Assembly (NCBI GenBank): GCA_940671915.1
Contig: CALNVZ010002974.1
Coordinates: forward strand, 15,499,745 to 15,563,744
Reading direction: 5' to 3'
Source of the DNA: Paracentrotus lividus
Taxonomy: Eukaryota; Echinodermata; Echinoidea; Camarodonta; Echinidae
DNA length: 64,000 nt
Part shown: in pieces, positions 50,388 to 63,429 of the stretch
Layout: each line of letters starts with the position of its first letter
Position numbering within the stretch: position 1 is the first letter of the stretch
The notes under the pieces: generated by a model
The model's database searches: none
Told to the model about the DNA's origin: nothing
Seen by the model: only the letters and a program-made list of their open reading frames with translations
Program-made: the position numbers and the translations under genes

Positions 50388-51817
50388 TGAGTGAACTCAA
50401 GCTCTATCTCTCTCACACTGGGCTTTTCATGGGTCGTCATCAGCAACCAGATAGTTTACTGGAGCTTAGTCTATTCAGCACAGGCTTTATGCTTTGAGTA
50501 TTCCACCAAGAAGTGGGATAAAGGGCTTATTATCTTCCTAATTGGAATTGCATAAAGACTATAACATTGATTGGGAATGAGGGCTGGATGAATAGATACA
50601 TAGCTCTTTTGTTCTGAAGACAACAACTTGTGACATATTGGGTGGATGTACATGTGACCTACATGTTTTTTGTGAATATAAACCCGGGTTTCTTTAAACA
50701 GGTTCCAGTGAAAGGTTGGACCAGTAGCCAAATCAATCTTTCCTTCGGAGAGTGATATGATTTATCAACTTATCACTTAACATATTTGATAACTTTATAG
50801 GTGTTTTATTATAATGATTAAACATATACATGTACAGGGGAATTGGGAGGGAGTTTGATTAGAAGATTAGTGACAAGAACATTGCATGATCTATGTCGAA
50901 GCATGTGCAAAATGAGCTTGAACAGAGACATAACAGAGGAATGCTACTACCCTACTCTTACAAACCTTGAGCTGAACATTTCATATTCAATGTAACAACA
51001 TTCTACATTCATGATTCATATATTTCTCAATCTTACATTCTAATCCTGGCACAGAGCCATTAACCCACAATAAAACATGTAGATACAAATTTGACTGTCA
51101 TAACCGTGGTCAATTTCAATTTTTTTTTGTTGTACTGCCTTAATTCCCAGAAAAGCACAATAACAGAATCATCATCAGCACTGCATCAATTTAGAGCCAT
51201 TTATCATTCTCCTTCCAGCTTACTCTTGCAGTGATAATCTATGTGCATATACCCATGCTGTGACGATGACGATGACGTCAATCTCATTATAAACCCTTTC
51301 ACTTCATCCTGGTCTTTATATGCCCCATTTCAGAGAAAGGAGTCTCATTAACAATCTTTTGTTCACTAATCTCTTGCCTTTTTCATGGTTCTACTCAGTC
51401 ATTGCAGTGTCCTAAATAAAGTTCTGTTTTGAACATGGATTATGTAATCTTAAAACTGTCCATCACACCATTCAAAACATCTCCAACAACTTGAACTAAT
51501 TTTACAGAGTTTTACCCAAAGAATCTGAATTTCACTCTTGTATGAGTTTGTATGTCATGAGAGGCCAGCACAACTCTTGCTGGCCATCCTTCATTTCTAT
51601 CAGTATTTAGTATAAGACTGTCTTCTAGTACGGTGGTCAACAGTTACACTTTATGCTCCTTTCATTCTTTCATTTACAATTCGTCGCACGCATCATGAAC
51701 CATCCTCTTTGAAACATTTTATTTGATACAGAAAGGATGTTTCGTGGTGTGTGCAACAAATTATTAAATTCTTCACTTTGTTAACACATTTTATAGTTAA
51801 CACTACTCTAGGCCCCT
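50388..51817. other. Intergenic stretch, nothing recognised
   Basis: AT-rich sequence upstream of the kinase gene, no supported coding or RNA feature. Confidence 0.5.
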
Positions 51818-51960
51818 CTGGGGGGCGTTTCATGAAGAGACTTGTCGGACGTTTTATCCGACAAACAGTTATAAGCTACTGAAATGCTTGCATCTGATTG
51901 GCTGACAGCAAATTTGTGGGATAAAATGTCCGACATGTCCTTTGATGAAATGCCCCCCAG
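51818..51960. mobile_element. 143-bp MITE, copy 2 (CTGGGGGGC family)
   Basis: CTGGGGGGCGTTTCATGAAG and its inverted partner ATGAAATGCCCCCCAG bound an interior (CAGTTATAAGCTACTGAAAT...) that is the reverse complement of the interior at 3162-3305. The terminal repeats are slightly more diverged here. Confidence 0.9.
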
Positions 51961-53914
51961 GATTCAAACAACCTAGAGTGAAACAACTAAATACATTATT
52001 GTTTGAAGTGAAATTACTAATGTTCTCTTTTTTTTCCAATCTGGTAGGAATTAAGCTATTTTCATAAAATTATTCAGCAACCTATATCATATCAGAAAGT
52101 GTGAAAAATATTTTCATGCATGCACTACTAAAATTAGAGCAAGATGGTACAGTAAAAAAAAAAGTCCAATACACACCCCGCCCTACCTGTTACATTACCA
52201 TCAAGTCACATTGACCTCGTACACAAGCCAGCACAAGCTTTTTTCCATATCATAATCATCTATTGCCATTACCCTCATATGATATGAATTAATCTATTGA
52301 ATTGTGAGTCAATGACATTGAGACCACAAGAACTGATGGAATAAAAGAGGGGAAAGAAAAAGAAAGATAATTGTAAGAGCTTGATTGATTTCTTTGCTTG
52401 AGTGAGTGTATTGATCCAGGATGGCAGGTTGGAAAGACAGCCTGTTGTAGTGTCTTTTATTTCACCCAAACACTGGAATAATCAATACAGACCATTACAT
52501 GTATCTGGACATGGTCAGGAGCCTAGTCTATTCTTTCAGACTGTGAAGAAATATGAAATGATACAGTTTAGACAACTTTTTGGAAAATTGCAGTATAGAA
52601 CTTATGAAAAGCAAATAAGACAAGGTAAATGACATTTTATACTCAAGTTTAATCAAAATTCTACAGAGTATGGGCCTTTATGAGGAAAATACAAACATAC
52701 AATAGCCACAACATAGTGGGAAGCAGGACCAGGCTTCAAACAAGACACAAAACTTTTTGTTTTAGTGTCAATACAGAGTCTGTGCTTGCAGACTAACCAA
52801 CATGTGCCTCATACATGTGGACCACATTGGCTTGAAGACAGACTATCCAAATATTGATAGAGTATAATAATGCAAAGAATAGGGTGTAAAATGAGGGTAA
52901 AGATCCTGGTACTGATGATGACAAGTGTTATTGTTTGACTTTTCTTGGAATTAATGACATAAATTTGAAGAATTCCATAAATATTTATGAAATACAATAA
53001 TGCGTTGAGACATCAATCTTTGGTAGTTCTGTGTATTAAAAAGAAATAACCCTTATACTACACCATCATTTTCTACATCCCATTTATACCCTCTAAAAAC
53101 AATACTACATGATGCTGGAGAAATTAAAATGCATTTCAACTGTATCACTTCATTTGTACTGAGCTGAGAAGTCTCAGGAACAGCTTCCTCTCTGACTATA
53201 TACCTGTACATCTTTTCTTCTTATATTGAATCAAGCATTTCATCAAGAATGATTTAATAAAAGTATATTTTCCTCTGTGTTCCACCACACTATTATCATA
53301 TTATAGAAAATTTTTGCTATTGCCTGAGTGAAGAAAATTGTTTTTATTCCACACAGCATTTCTGTACAATGTTTGTCCCTTTGCTTTCCTGAAATGTAGT
53401 CTCTGAACACAAAAGTGAATATTCTACGATGCAAATTTATTGTAGAGTTATTCTTCTTTATTAAAAATCAAAAGGGTACGATCTGTTGAAGTCTTGTTGA
53501 GTAGGCATACTTGTCCTTTTCTACATGCTTAAACCTCTATTCAGTGATTGTTCCCACTTGTATCTCTATTGTTTCATAATTATTTCTTCCAGGAAAATAT
53601 TAAACTCATCGATATCCAATCCATTATCTCTCTCTTTTTTCTATTCTGCTCCTCCTGACATGCTATTGTTTTCAAATTTTTTCATCAGAGCTCTCTTTTC
53701 AATTAAGGTGAAATTTCCACAGAGATTCACAAGGGCATTCTCTCTTCATTATAAAATATATACTTCCCCATCTCTAAAGGCTACTGCTGAGTGTTACAAA
53801 AAGATTTGAATAATGAATGTAGATCTGTTTGTAAGCTTTCGAGAATCTGTAAATTACTTGACAAGAGCCAGGAGATCATTATACTTGTGACTTATTTAAA
53901 ATGAGAACGTTTTA
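51961..53914. other. Intergenic stretch, nothing recognised
   Basis: AT-rich; short open frames on both strands without family signatures. Confidence 0.5.
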
Positions 53915-54861
53915 CAGTGTGTTCTTAAAAAAAGGTAACTGAAGTTCAAAGGTCAGTCATTTCAAAAGTATACAGTTTATTAGTGTGATTTGCTTACTAA
54001 AATACTAAATAACTCATCAGCTTTAATTTGAGACATTGCTTATGTCCATATTGTCAAGGGTCACAGAGTTAGGGTCCTTTGAAGGTGAGGGGTACAAAAC
54101 CAATTTTTTTCAAAAATTTTCGTTTGTAGGGTACGAAATCAAATTTTTTGTAAGTTTTTGGTTTCATTGTTTTGGGTTTTTTTCGCACAAAGTTAAATGA
54201 AATGCAATCTCATTTGCCAAAGGGCCTATCTCACTGGCAATGAGATTATGAGTCTCTTGAGTCGTGAAGACGTCGTCGTGATGTCTCCCGAGACTTCAGG
54301 GCGTTGTGGGAAAATCGAACAAAAGTCTAAAAAATTGTCACACCTGATCGATTTATTTTAATCGCTAGCAAGTTCCAGGAATGTGTCTGCGACGTCGTGG
54401 ATACTTAAGAGATGTCGTGGCAACCCCGCAGAGACATCAGAGACTTGCTCGCGTCTGAAAGAAGTCTACTAAAAGATCAAACATGTTTGACATTAGTTTG
54501 GTAGTCTAGCGACTTCCTGGAGACTCAGGAGACGTTGCGGCAACCTCTCCGAGACTCTAGAGACTCATTATGAAGAACGCATCTCATTAAAACTTGCTGA
54601 AAAAGACCCAATGACACCAACTACTTTCAAAAGGTTTGTTTCATACCCTACAAACCAAAAACTTGGAAAAAGTGGGTTTTGTACCTATCATCTTCACAGG
54701 ACCCTAACTCTGTGATCCATGACAGTTCGGACGTAAGCAATATCTCAAATTAAAGCTGATGAGTTACTTAATATTTTGGTAAACAAATCACAAGAATAAA
54801 CAATGTATTTTTTTAAATGGCAGACCTTTGAACTTCAGTTCCCTTTTTTAGGAACACACTG
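53915..54861. mobile_element. 947-bp TA-flanked foldback element
   Basis: CAGTGTGTTCTTAAAAAAAG after TA (53913-53914) and its inverted match GGAACACACTG before TA (54862-54863) open inverted repeats of about 220 bases. Shared words include AACTGAAGTTCAAAGGTC and AACTCATCAGCTTTAATTTG. The centre (54220-54590) is a CpG-richer segment with recurring GAGACT/AGTCTC words and no transposase. TA flanks fit Tc1/mariner-type targets. Confidence 0.9.
54225..54590. repeat. GAGACT-rich core, possibly a nested element
   Basis: The centre of the 53915-54861 element differs in composition from the arms and repeats GAGACTC, CGAGACTT, GAGACATC and GTCGTGG words (e.g. 54286, 54432, 54530, 54558). It may be a separate insertion opening near AGGGCCTATCTCACTGG; its ends are not proven. 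Confidence 0.4.
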
Positions 54862-54863
54862 TA

Positions 54864-57800
54864 TAGGTGAACACAGTTCTGCATATTCAAAGGTTGCAAT
54901 TGTCATTTAAGATGCCTAAAGGTTTAGTTTTCTTGATGATACCTGAATAAGATTTACATCATGCAGGAAATAATGTCATCCTCTAGTTCTGTGATATTTC
55001 TCCTCATGAGAGCTATACACTTTAAGCGTTATATTAGAGTATGTGAGTATTTACCCCATACTAGCCTTCCAAAAAAATGTTTAGCTTTGCTGTAGAAGAT
55101 CAAACAATATAAAATACCAAAAAGTAAAACAACAATGAATTCCTTCCTAAATTACCGTTAAAATATCAAATAACCATTCTTTTTTAAATTCTATGAACAA
55201 GTAAGACATTTTTTTTTTTTTACAGCTTGAATTTATGAGCTCTCTGCAGGAGACCCACGAAGCCTTCAAGTTCAACGACGGTTGACCCCCCTAAAAATGT
55301 GAGACATCTAACAACATACTTGACATTAGGTCATTCAAGGTGACTACCATCATACATCATGGTATCACAACCACATGTGTCCCATACCTCATTCTAGCCT
55401 ACAGCAAAGGGGAAGGGGGAGCGAACGACCCCACCCCCTCAACCCAAAATCTAGGAAAAAGTGCCATAAAAGACAAAATGGGGGGGGGGGGGAGAGGCAG
55501 GGCCTTTTTGGCCAGCTGCTTTTGATGTTAGAATTTTCCTTTTTTTAATGAAATGAAGGCTTTAACAAATTTCGCCTACCCCTGCCTCTTGCAGCAAGCT
55601 GGATTTTGAAGGAAAATTTACGGAGTGTACAAAGAAAGTGAAAATCTGAAATGTGAGCACCCTAATGAAATCTTGGATCCGTGCCTGTACCGTACCTAAA
55701 GGTGTGTTCATGCTGCTAGGGGAGAAAAGTGTTCAAAACGTTTAATAAAATGAGTTTAAACTTCAATTACCTACAATTTGTGGAACAGAACATTAAATTT
55801 TTTGAACAAAAATTTAAGTTTGTTTAGCTTTTGGCTTGTGTGTATGCTGGTCGACACCACATAAATATTCAAATGCTTTTCCCGAAGACTGCATTGGATT
55901 TGGATATCTTTCAAAGACAACTGAATAAACATGTGAAAATCCAAAAGAAAATGTTTAAGCATGTGCAGTGCTTAGAGCGTGGGAATTGCTGATTTTCCAT
56001 AAAATAAATTCATGCAAAGGTATATGAAATTGTTTGGGCATGGTGTGATCATCTTCTTGAAATGCAAGGAAAATTTTCAATACACAAGAAAAATAAATCA
56101 GGGATTTTCAAATGCAATTTATCTTCTTTAACAGAGCTCACATGATCACCAAGTCTGCTTGGTGATCATTGGAAGCAATTCATTCTAGCACCAATATGAC
56201 TTTTGAATCTCCCCTTAGGTAATTAATTTTTCTGTAACTCCAGTTTTCAGGAAAAATATACTCCCAGCATTAACTCATTTCCAACAAAGAGAAAAACAGT
56301 ATGGTATTATGCAATTACTATAATAGAATAGCAAAAAACAAAAAAAAACAAAAATACCACGACATGTGAACTCCTTTAGGGAACTGCACAGCTGGAAAGA
56401 TTTAGTGGTTAAATTCATGTTTTCGTTCTAAAATGTCTTCTATTTTCGTCTCAGCTTGATAAGAATTCATAATTGAATGGCTAGACAATTCTACTGCACA
56501 TTTAGCTATGCATGTTGAAAAGGTGGAATATTTTGTGTTGATTGAATTTTTAAAATCTGAATTTGAATTTAAAAAATCTGAATAAAAACCATATTTTAGT
56601 TTCCCACTTGTTAGGCAGCACTTTTATGAGATTTGTCATATTAAAGCATGTAATTCTTTGTCATTCTATTTTTTTGCCAAGGAGGCAAATAAATATAATA
56701 GTACAGTATGTTTTTTTCTTGCAAACAAGTACAGTCACAACTACATATATGTTGATGTACTCGATAATCATATAGTATGATGAAAATGATACGAATGACG
56801 GCAGGATAGGCAATTTCTAGTAAATTACCAGCACTTAGAGAGTAATAATCATGTAGAGAGAGAGAGAGACTGAAGATAAAAGAAAAAAAAATAACTCCAG
56901 TAAAACTTAACACTTTCAACTTCTGATCTACATGTACATAAATTATAATAAATCAAAGGCAAAATTGAGAAAATGAATGAAAAAAAAAAATCATAAATCC
57001 AACCTGAAAATCTCAAATTTGGTTTATCTGGACCATTAGAAACACCTGCTTCATAGCATTGCAGGGGTCATTATTCCATGTTACACCTCATAATTTCCCA
57101 GTCTGTCACAAACGTCAAACACAATCATTTTAAGCTTTTACACATAACAGATGGGGTACATGTGGATATAGAGTATAAACTGAATAGAAAAAAAAAAAGA
57201 AGTCTGAGTTTCATATGGAATGTTACATGGGGAAGTTTTTGATAAATTTTCATTTGCATTTATAAGTAGATCGGGCTTTCATCGATGTGTAATACTTTTC
57301 GTTTTGAGCAGATAAGAGCTGCCTACACATATTCTATACACAATCTTGAAAATACTTCCCTTTTTAGTTACTAATGTATTTTGTCAACGTACAACTTGTT
57401 TCAGTGTCACTAAGAATACACTGCAATTTCATAACCTAATATTATGATATCCCTTTTCCACTTTCTCCACCAGTAAACCGATTAGCGGAAATTATTTTCA
57501 CCAATCTGACTCCTTTTCTGGGTTAAACGACCCCTCCTAATCGCTCACTGGTGCCACCAGGTATATCTTTATTACGACAATTGCTTCAAATCAACTCAAG
57601 CAGAACAAAAAGTACGTTGTTTTCATTCAACACTAGCCCAAGTTTATCCAATCAAAGAACACATGACGCAGATGAGGATGCACATCTATAGAGGCCTGAA
57701 TAGGCAAACTCAATGGGAGAAAACAAAAAAGACCGCAATTGGTTTCAAGACAAATCTTTAAAAAGAGTTGGACAAAAGAGGAGTCCGCTGTCATTTAGGT

Positions 57801-58909
57801 GTTTGGGATAGATTCTATTATACCGAATTCATTGTTGTTGTTATTTTGGGTAAAAGTTTAGCAATGGTTATTTGTAAACAGGCAGCAAACAAGAGTTTAA
57901 TATGTAATAGCTTTATCCTTAAAAGTATTAGATATACATGTATGTGAACAAGGAGGAATTTATTGTATTGTGAAACAGTATAATGTTATAGGCAGAATAA
58001 TTCATCGATTTGGAATTAATTTTTGTTTTTGTTTCTGTTTTTGTTTTTTGTTATGCTCAAATAATGGTAGGTTTGGGTTTTTAAAGCCGAAGTCGCAAAT
58101 CCCCTCCAGGACCTGTATAGCATTGTTAAAAAACACACGTTTTGGCCGTTTTCATATGAACCGAAAATGGTCAAAACAGCTTTTACTACTTGCCGGACAG
58201 ACCCTAGAGTGGATATGCATCTATTACGACTGATACATCTTTAAGCCTTAATTTACTAGATTTAGAAAATTAAACTACATTTTGTCTTCACATAATGAAT
58301 GCTTTTCAATTCAATTTGGATGATCTTCACAGCTTAAATATCATATGTAACAATATCAATTGACCCATTTGCCAGAAATTAAAAGGCTTCTGAACAAAAA
58401 TAGGCATTTCTATTCTTAGTGCTACTGCTGTGAATAAGTCTTCAATCATTTTGTCCTATTAAAAAAAAATGTTGCTTTGTATCCATTTGCAGGCAGTGAA
58501 ACAGACGAGGCCCATCGAAAGATCTCTAGATAAAAACAGATCTGAGTCTGACAGGCATCATTTGTTCAGTATTTGTGAATAGAAATAATTATTCTGTTGG
58601 TAAAGGATACACCCATGGCAAAACACATATGAGAGTCTTCCTATTCGGGGATGAAGCCTATCAAAATTATATTCATTAAAAACACCTTGGAGGATGTATT
58701 TCAACAAAGTTGCTTAACCCCCTCTAACCAGAATTACCGATACTCCATGAGTTTTGTACATGGTGTTTTTGCATTTTGGAACCAAGAGAGTTAAAGGGAG
58801 AATCACGATGATGAAGACCAAGATGAGCAGGAAAAACATGTGTATGCTCTATTCAGCTATAAAAAGAGGCCTATTAAAAGAAGGACACAATTTCTAACAT
58901 ATACATGTA
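54864..58909. other. Intergenic stretch, nothing recognised
   Basis: AT-rich; contains a G-run at 55480-55491 and a short (GA)n at 56855-56869. No coding or RNA feature is supported. Confidence 0.5.
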
Positions 58910-59378
58910 CAGTCTGTGTCAAATAAAATGGTACAAGCGGAAAACATTTTTTTTATACTTATGAAGATAAATCACAACCTGGCATTGTTTGGTATTTTCA
59001 TAAACCAGGGAAATCAGACTTTCTTCTGCATTTTTCTTCATCACATTTGGTGCAGTATTTTTTGAGATATGACTAATTTTCTACAATCAAGAAAACTTAA
59101 TTTTTCGCACGCTGTCCCATGCCTTTTGTGTATGATTTCGCAGAATTACCGTGAATTCAGCGCTCCAGAACAATAGAAGTGCGTAATTTCGATTTGTTCA
59201 TCGTCGCACAAAACTTAGCATAACTTTTGTTTTACGCAAGCAAATTATACAGGACAAAGCGAATCAGCAAGAAAAATCTTTTGGCTTTAATTTGGTACCA
59301 CAAATACACATTATATGAAAAGAGTTCATACCTAAATGATTTTTTCCGCGACTGTACCATTTTTTTTTACACAGACTG
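58910..59378. mobile_element. 469-bp TA-flanked MITE (CAGTCTGTGT ends)
   Basis: CAGTCTGTGTCAAATAAAAT then GGTAC at the left is mirrored by GTACC then ATTTTTTTTTACACAGACTG at the right, about 26 bases, with TA on both sides (58908-58909 and 59379-59380). Typical of Tc1/mariner-derived non-autonomous elements. Confidence 0.9.
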
Positions 59379-59380
59379 TA

Positions 59381-60084
59381 GCACTATAGGGATGACACTC
59401 TGCTCAGAATATGATCTTAAGTTAAATTTTAACTGTAAAATATTATGGCCAACAGATGTAGAAATTTTAATATGCATTGACGATTTTTTAAATATATTTG
59501 CTATAACTGTGGAAGCATAATTTGCTGATGTGAACTATGCATTGATTTAAAGGGAATCTAGTGTAGTGGGAAGGCGTAGGAAAGATGACAAAAATTATTG
59601 TGAGCTTTCCTGTTATTTTCATGCTATTTGGGAAGAGTACCATAATAAAAAACTCCATAATAAAAGATTGCTCTTCAATTGCCCCAATAGTCATAATATA
59701 ACCCGAAATATACCAAAACAGCCACCATGTTTGGGTCCCGAACATTTTGTGATGCCCCATACAGTACTGGCCCCATACATGCATTTCTGTGTAAGTCCAT
59801 GTGACTCAAAGCTGAATTGGGTTAATCTCTTATCATTTTGGCGATTCCAAAACCTCGCAGCACAAAATAATGCTTTTAGTTGAACTGTTATCAACCTTTC
59901 CAAATCACTGTGTCTTCCACATTTTAATGTCATGACTAGAACAATAGTTCCACTTAAAAGAAGAAATGACATTGTGCCACCATTCACTCACAACATGATA
60001 CACTACACATACATGTGTGCATCCACAAAAAATATGAAAAATGGTCCGTTTTCAGCCTTCCAGTGTCGTCTATGCTTTCCTTAA
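59381..60084. other. Intergenic stretch, nothing recognised
   Basis: Overlapping 97-105 codon frames occur on both strands (59488-59987), but none has a recognisable domain, so I do not call a gene. Confidence 0.45.
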
Positions 60085-61208
60085 CCCTTTGAGTGCGACG
60101 GGCTTCTACAGAAGCCGAGCGAGGTGTTCAGTCTGCTACGACGGGCTTCTACAGAAGCCGAGATAATTCTCTAATATATTGACAAGCTTTTTCGGCTTTT
60201 CACCAGCTTTTTGGGGCTAAAGTCTTGAGGAATAGGACACAGATATATTCATTTTTAATATCCATTAAAGAAATAACCTAGTTACGTGGAAAAAAATCAA
60301 GAAAAATTCACTTCATTTCAGCATTACCATAATTTTTTACATAAGAAACGAATTCCCGATCTTAACTTTTGGCGTACGCGTACGCGTCCGGAGGGGAAGA
60401 AATAATCAAATAAAGCTAGCTCGAGAGGAGAAATATGAGAGATAAAGATTGAGAATGAGAAGAAGAGAGAGAAATAGAAAGGTTAAGGGATTAAAACAAT
60501 GTTCATTATTATAGATATATGAAACATTAGTTGCATGGAGATTAAGCCTGTCGATTTCCGATTCTCCCTAGGTTATATATACTTATCACGATAAAGAGAA
60601 GGGTTGATTATCTGAATTTTGCTTGAACTAGTTTTTTGTAACTATAACGATGTAATTAAATGTAAAGTATGCCTAATGCAGTAGGTATTATGAGTTAAAC
60701 GTCCCGCTTTTATTTCAAAACTTACACCTGGCTGCGCTTTTAATGAATGGTGCTTAGTCAAAGGTGCCATTGTCCAGAGGTGCGAAGCCGGCCGCTATGA
60801 TCTTTAATCCATATTTTATAGAAATAATTTGAAAGAAACAGGACCTCTTTTCAGGTGCTATTCTGTAGGCTCATCGATCGAACCGTGCGTGCTGTACATG
60901 CATTACGCACTTTGCTTTGTCAATCTACTGGAAAGGAAGAAAGCGGAATTTCTGCCAAAATGACTGTTTTTCTTTACAAAATAACGCGTCTTATATTTGG
61001 TTTTGATGACTTTGCCTTACAGTGTTAGATAGAAAAATGTATGCCCTTTCATGTTTATATTTACTACAAATCATGAAAATGACCGAGTTAGATGCAAGGA
61101 GTAATGAAAGCACAAAACATGATAAAATTTCTATAATACTGTCAGTGTACAAGAAATCGCTCCGCCACAGGGATAACAATCGCATTTCACAGGCCCACGC
61201 TCAAAGGG
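60085..61208. mobile_element. 1.1-kb piggyBac-type non-autonomous element
   Basis: CCCTTTGAGTGCGACGGGC after TTAA (60081-60084) faces GCTCAAAGGG before TTAA (61209-61212). Near the left end, CGACGGGCTTCTACAGAAGC is repeated (60098 and 60140), each a GGCTTCT-ACA-AGAAGCC hairpin. A CpG palindrome CGTACGCGTACGCG lies near 60373. The open frames inside are short and lack a transposase signature. Confidence 0.82.
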
Positions 61209-61833
61209 TTAAAATAGGGGTCTTTTCAAATTAAATCGCCCTTTTTAATCGACTACAGGTTTTTTCACCTAAAATCCCTATTTTTTAGTAATGAAGACTT
61301 TTTTATGCAGGATGTGGCTCTGGCTTATCAATACATGAAAAGAACAACTAAAATACGCCTTACTTATCACCCAATAAACCGACTTAATTGCTTCTCACTG
61401 GGATTTTATTGCACTATCATAAAGGATATAATCTCGAAGGGATCCCTGTACTGTTATTTACGTGTGGCAAACAAATCCTTGTCTACGTCATTTGAAATCC
61501 ATTTTGGAGCATTGCTATAGTGTGGATCCAAATGAGGCAGAAAAGAAATTATTTAGATGCACTTATATGCCATACATGTGCTCATAGGGAGCCAAAAGAT
61601 TGTTTAACCATGTTGTCTATATGGGAACTGGGTGGTCCCTGCATGAAGTATATGAGAAATGATAACTTTGTAGTCAATGTTGTTTGGCTCTTTAAAAAAT
61701 ATCTTTTTCCTCTCTTTTATTCTTATTTTTATTAATTTTTTTACTGTAGGGTAACTCTTTGTATGCCTTTACGCATACCTTTATACAATGTGCATACCGT
61801 GTACCTCAATATGATTTCATATCTAAGGATGAT

Positions 61834-61906
61834 TTCATCTGTTCAGAGCCAGAAAGATGTTACACATGTTACTCTACATAGAGCCAACACCCTTCTGGCT
61901 CACAAC
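61834..61906. mobile_element. Partial copy of the CCAGAAGGGCG family
   Basis: TCATCTGTTCAGAGCCAGAA and its inverted partner CCCTTCTGGCTCACAACA form a shorter hairpin immediately before the full copy at 61911, making a head-to-tail pair. Confidence 0.65.
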
Positions 61907-61910
61907 AACC

Positions 61911-62077
61911 TATCATCTGTTGAGAGCCAGGAGGGCGTTATTGCATCTTAAAGAGGTTCCGTTGAGAACCAGAAGGGCGCTATTGCTGTACAAAGTCAAT
62001 GGTAATAGCGCCCTTCTGGTTCTCAACGGAACATCTTTGATCTGTAATAGCGCCCTTCTGGTTCGCAGCCGACGATA
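61911..62077. mobile_element. Double-hairpin MITE, copy 2 (CCAGAAGGGCG family)
   Basis: Same outer ends (TATCATCTGTTGAGAGCCAG / CAGCCGACGATA) and inner hairpin (TTCCGTTGAGAACCAGAAGG and its complement) as 39193-39357, in the same orientation. Very similar over the whole length; the inner hairpin is closer to perfect here. Confidence 0.9.
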
Positions 62078-62151
62078 TGATCTGTCAATACAAAATGAGC
62101 ATTAAAAGCTACTTAGGGGTTCTCTGGGACGGACATCTAAATAAGGGCTTT

Positions 62152-62260
62152 CCATTGCTCAGTCGGTAGAGCAATCAGGTCTTGGGTCAAATCCTGATAG
62201 AATCCCATTTTCTATGCTCATTTTTCATATATATTTCTGATCAGTTTCACAATCTATTAT
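62152..62260 (+). mobile_element. SINE-like fragment with tRNA-like head
   Basis: ATTGCTCAGTCGGTAGAGCA supplies an A-box-like tRNA head and GGGTCAAATCCTGATAG a weak B box (expected GGTTCAAATCC). Downstream sequence matches 10468-10545. A degenerate SINE, not a functional tRNA. Confidence 0.6.
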
Positions 62261-62829
62261 TTTTTTTTTAAATGACAATACAATCTATGAATCTTTTCAA
62301 TGAATGACTATAAATTTCATTTTATATCCATTGACCTACAAGAGATTGGAAAGGAAGAAACTGACAGAGAAACAATTCCTTGTCTTGCTCACTAGAAAAT
62401 GTGACAGAGATAGGAAAGAAAGTAAATAAAATGGCTAATAGAGGGACCCCCTCCAAAAAAGGGGAAAAAAAGGAAAAATAAATAATGAAGGTGAATAAAT
62501 GCAGGGCCGTTTTTTTTTTTACTGAGAAAGATGAACATAAATACCAGGGGTATAACAGGTGTGAAAACTTGAAAAGTCATCCATTTCTACTTGAAAAGCC
62601 ATCAATTCTACTTTAAAGGCTAAATCACTTCCTTCTTGAAAATGACATGATCTAATTCATTTTGTCACATAAATCCACTTCTCTATTTCTACACTTCATT
62701 CAAGAGTATAAAGCAGGAGATACATTGTAGTCTCAAATATGAAATGTATTGACGAAGAAGATACCTTACAATGAGAGAGATGACATATACATATTGCAAG
62801 GAAGAAGGAAAGGTGTGGTGTTTGTATGC

Positions 62830-62996
62830 AGTCTGTGCAGGGGTGAGAGAAAAGGAGAGAAGGGGAGAAGAAGAGAGAGAAAAAAGATAGAAAGAAAACA
62901 GGGGCTTGAGGGAAGATACGGAAAACTTATAGCAAACAGAAACAGGAGAGAGAGAGAGAGAGAGGGGAAGAGGGAACTAGAAAAGGGAGATTGAGA
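62830..62996. repeat. Purine-rich GA tract
   Basis: Almost all A and G, with a pure (GA)n at 62946-62964. Long open frames on both strands arise from composition. Confidence 0.9.
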
Positions 62997-63429
62997 TGAA
63001 AGAAACAAAGATGACATAGGGCCTACTGAAGTTTTCAAGTTATGGGAGGGAACTGCAAAAAAATAAACATTGCGCTACAATAACAAGTGTTTTGAGACCA
63101 TTCAAGGAGTATTACACAGAACTCAAGTGAGACCTTAGATTAACTAATCCTCTAACTCAAGTGAGGCTACAGATTAACTGATCCCACTTGTAACACTATA
63201 ACACTTTCCACTTGGACCCTTTTTTTCTCAATGTGGACAATGCACTTGAGGGTCCTCGAATGCATTTCCAGATCTATGGAACAGGGATTTGAATATCTAT
63301 GCAGGGTACATGTATATAATGAACAAGGGGAAGAGCTATCTACTGTGTAAATGTATCACCTGTAGATTGGCAGCCGATGTGCTTGTGCTGTAAATACAAT
63401 GATATGGACCTAAGTTTCACGTCTACACT

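Noticed and set aside
59227-59987. Small genes of 97-105 codons
   Set aside because: Frames overlap on both strands, one runs through a MITE end, and none shows a family signature.
62160-62205. tRNA gene
   Set aside because: Only a tRNA-like head with a weak B box and no closing acceptor stem; downstream sequence matches another dispersed copy, so it is SINE-derived.
62766-63038. 90-codon Ser/Leu-rich frame and its antisense partner
   Set aside because: Arises from the purine-rich tract at 62830-62996; composition alone explains it.
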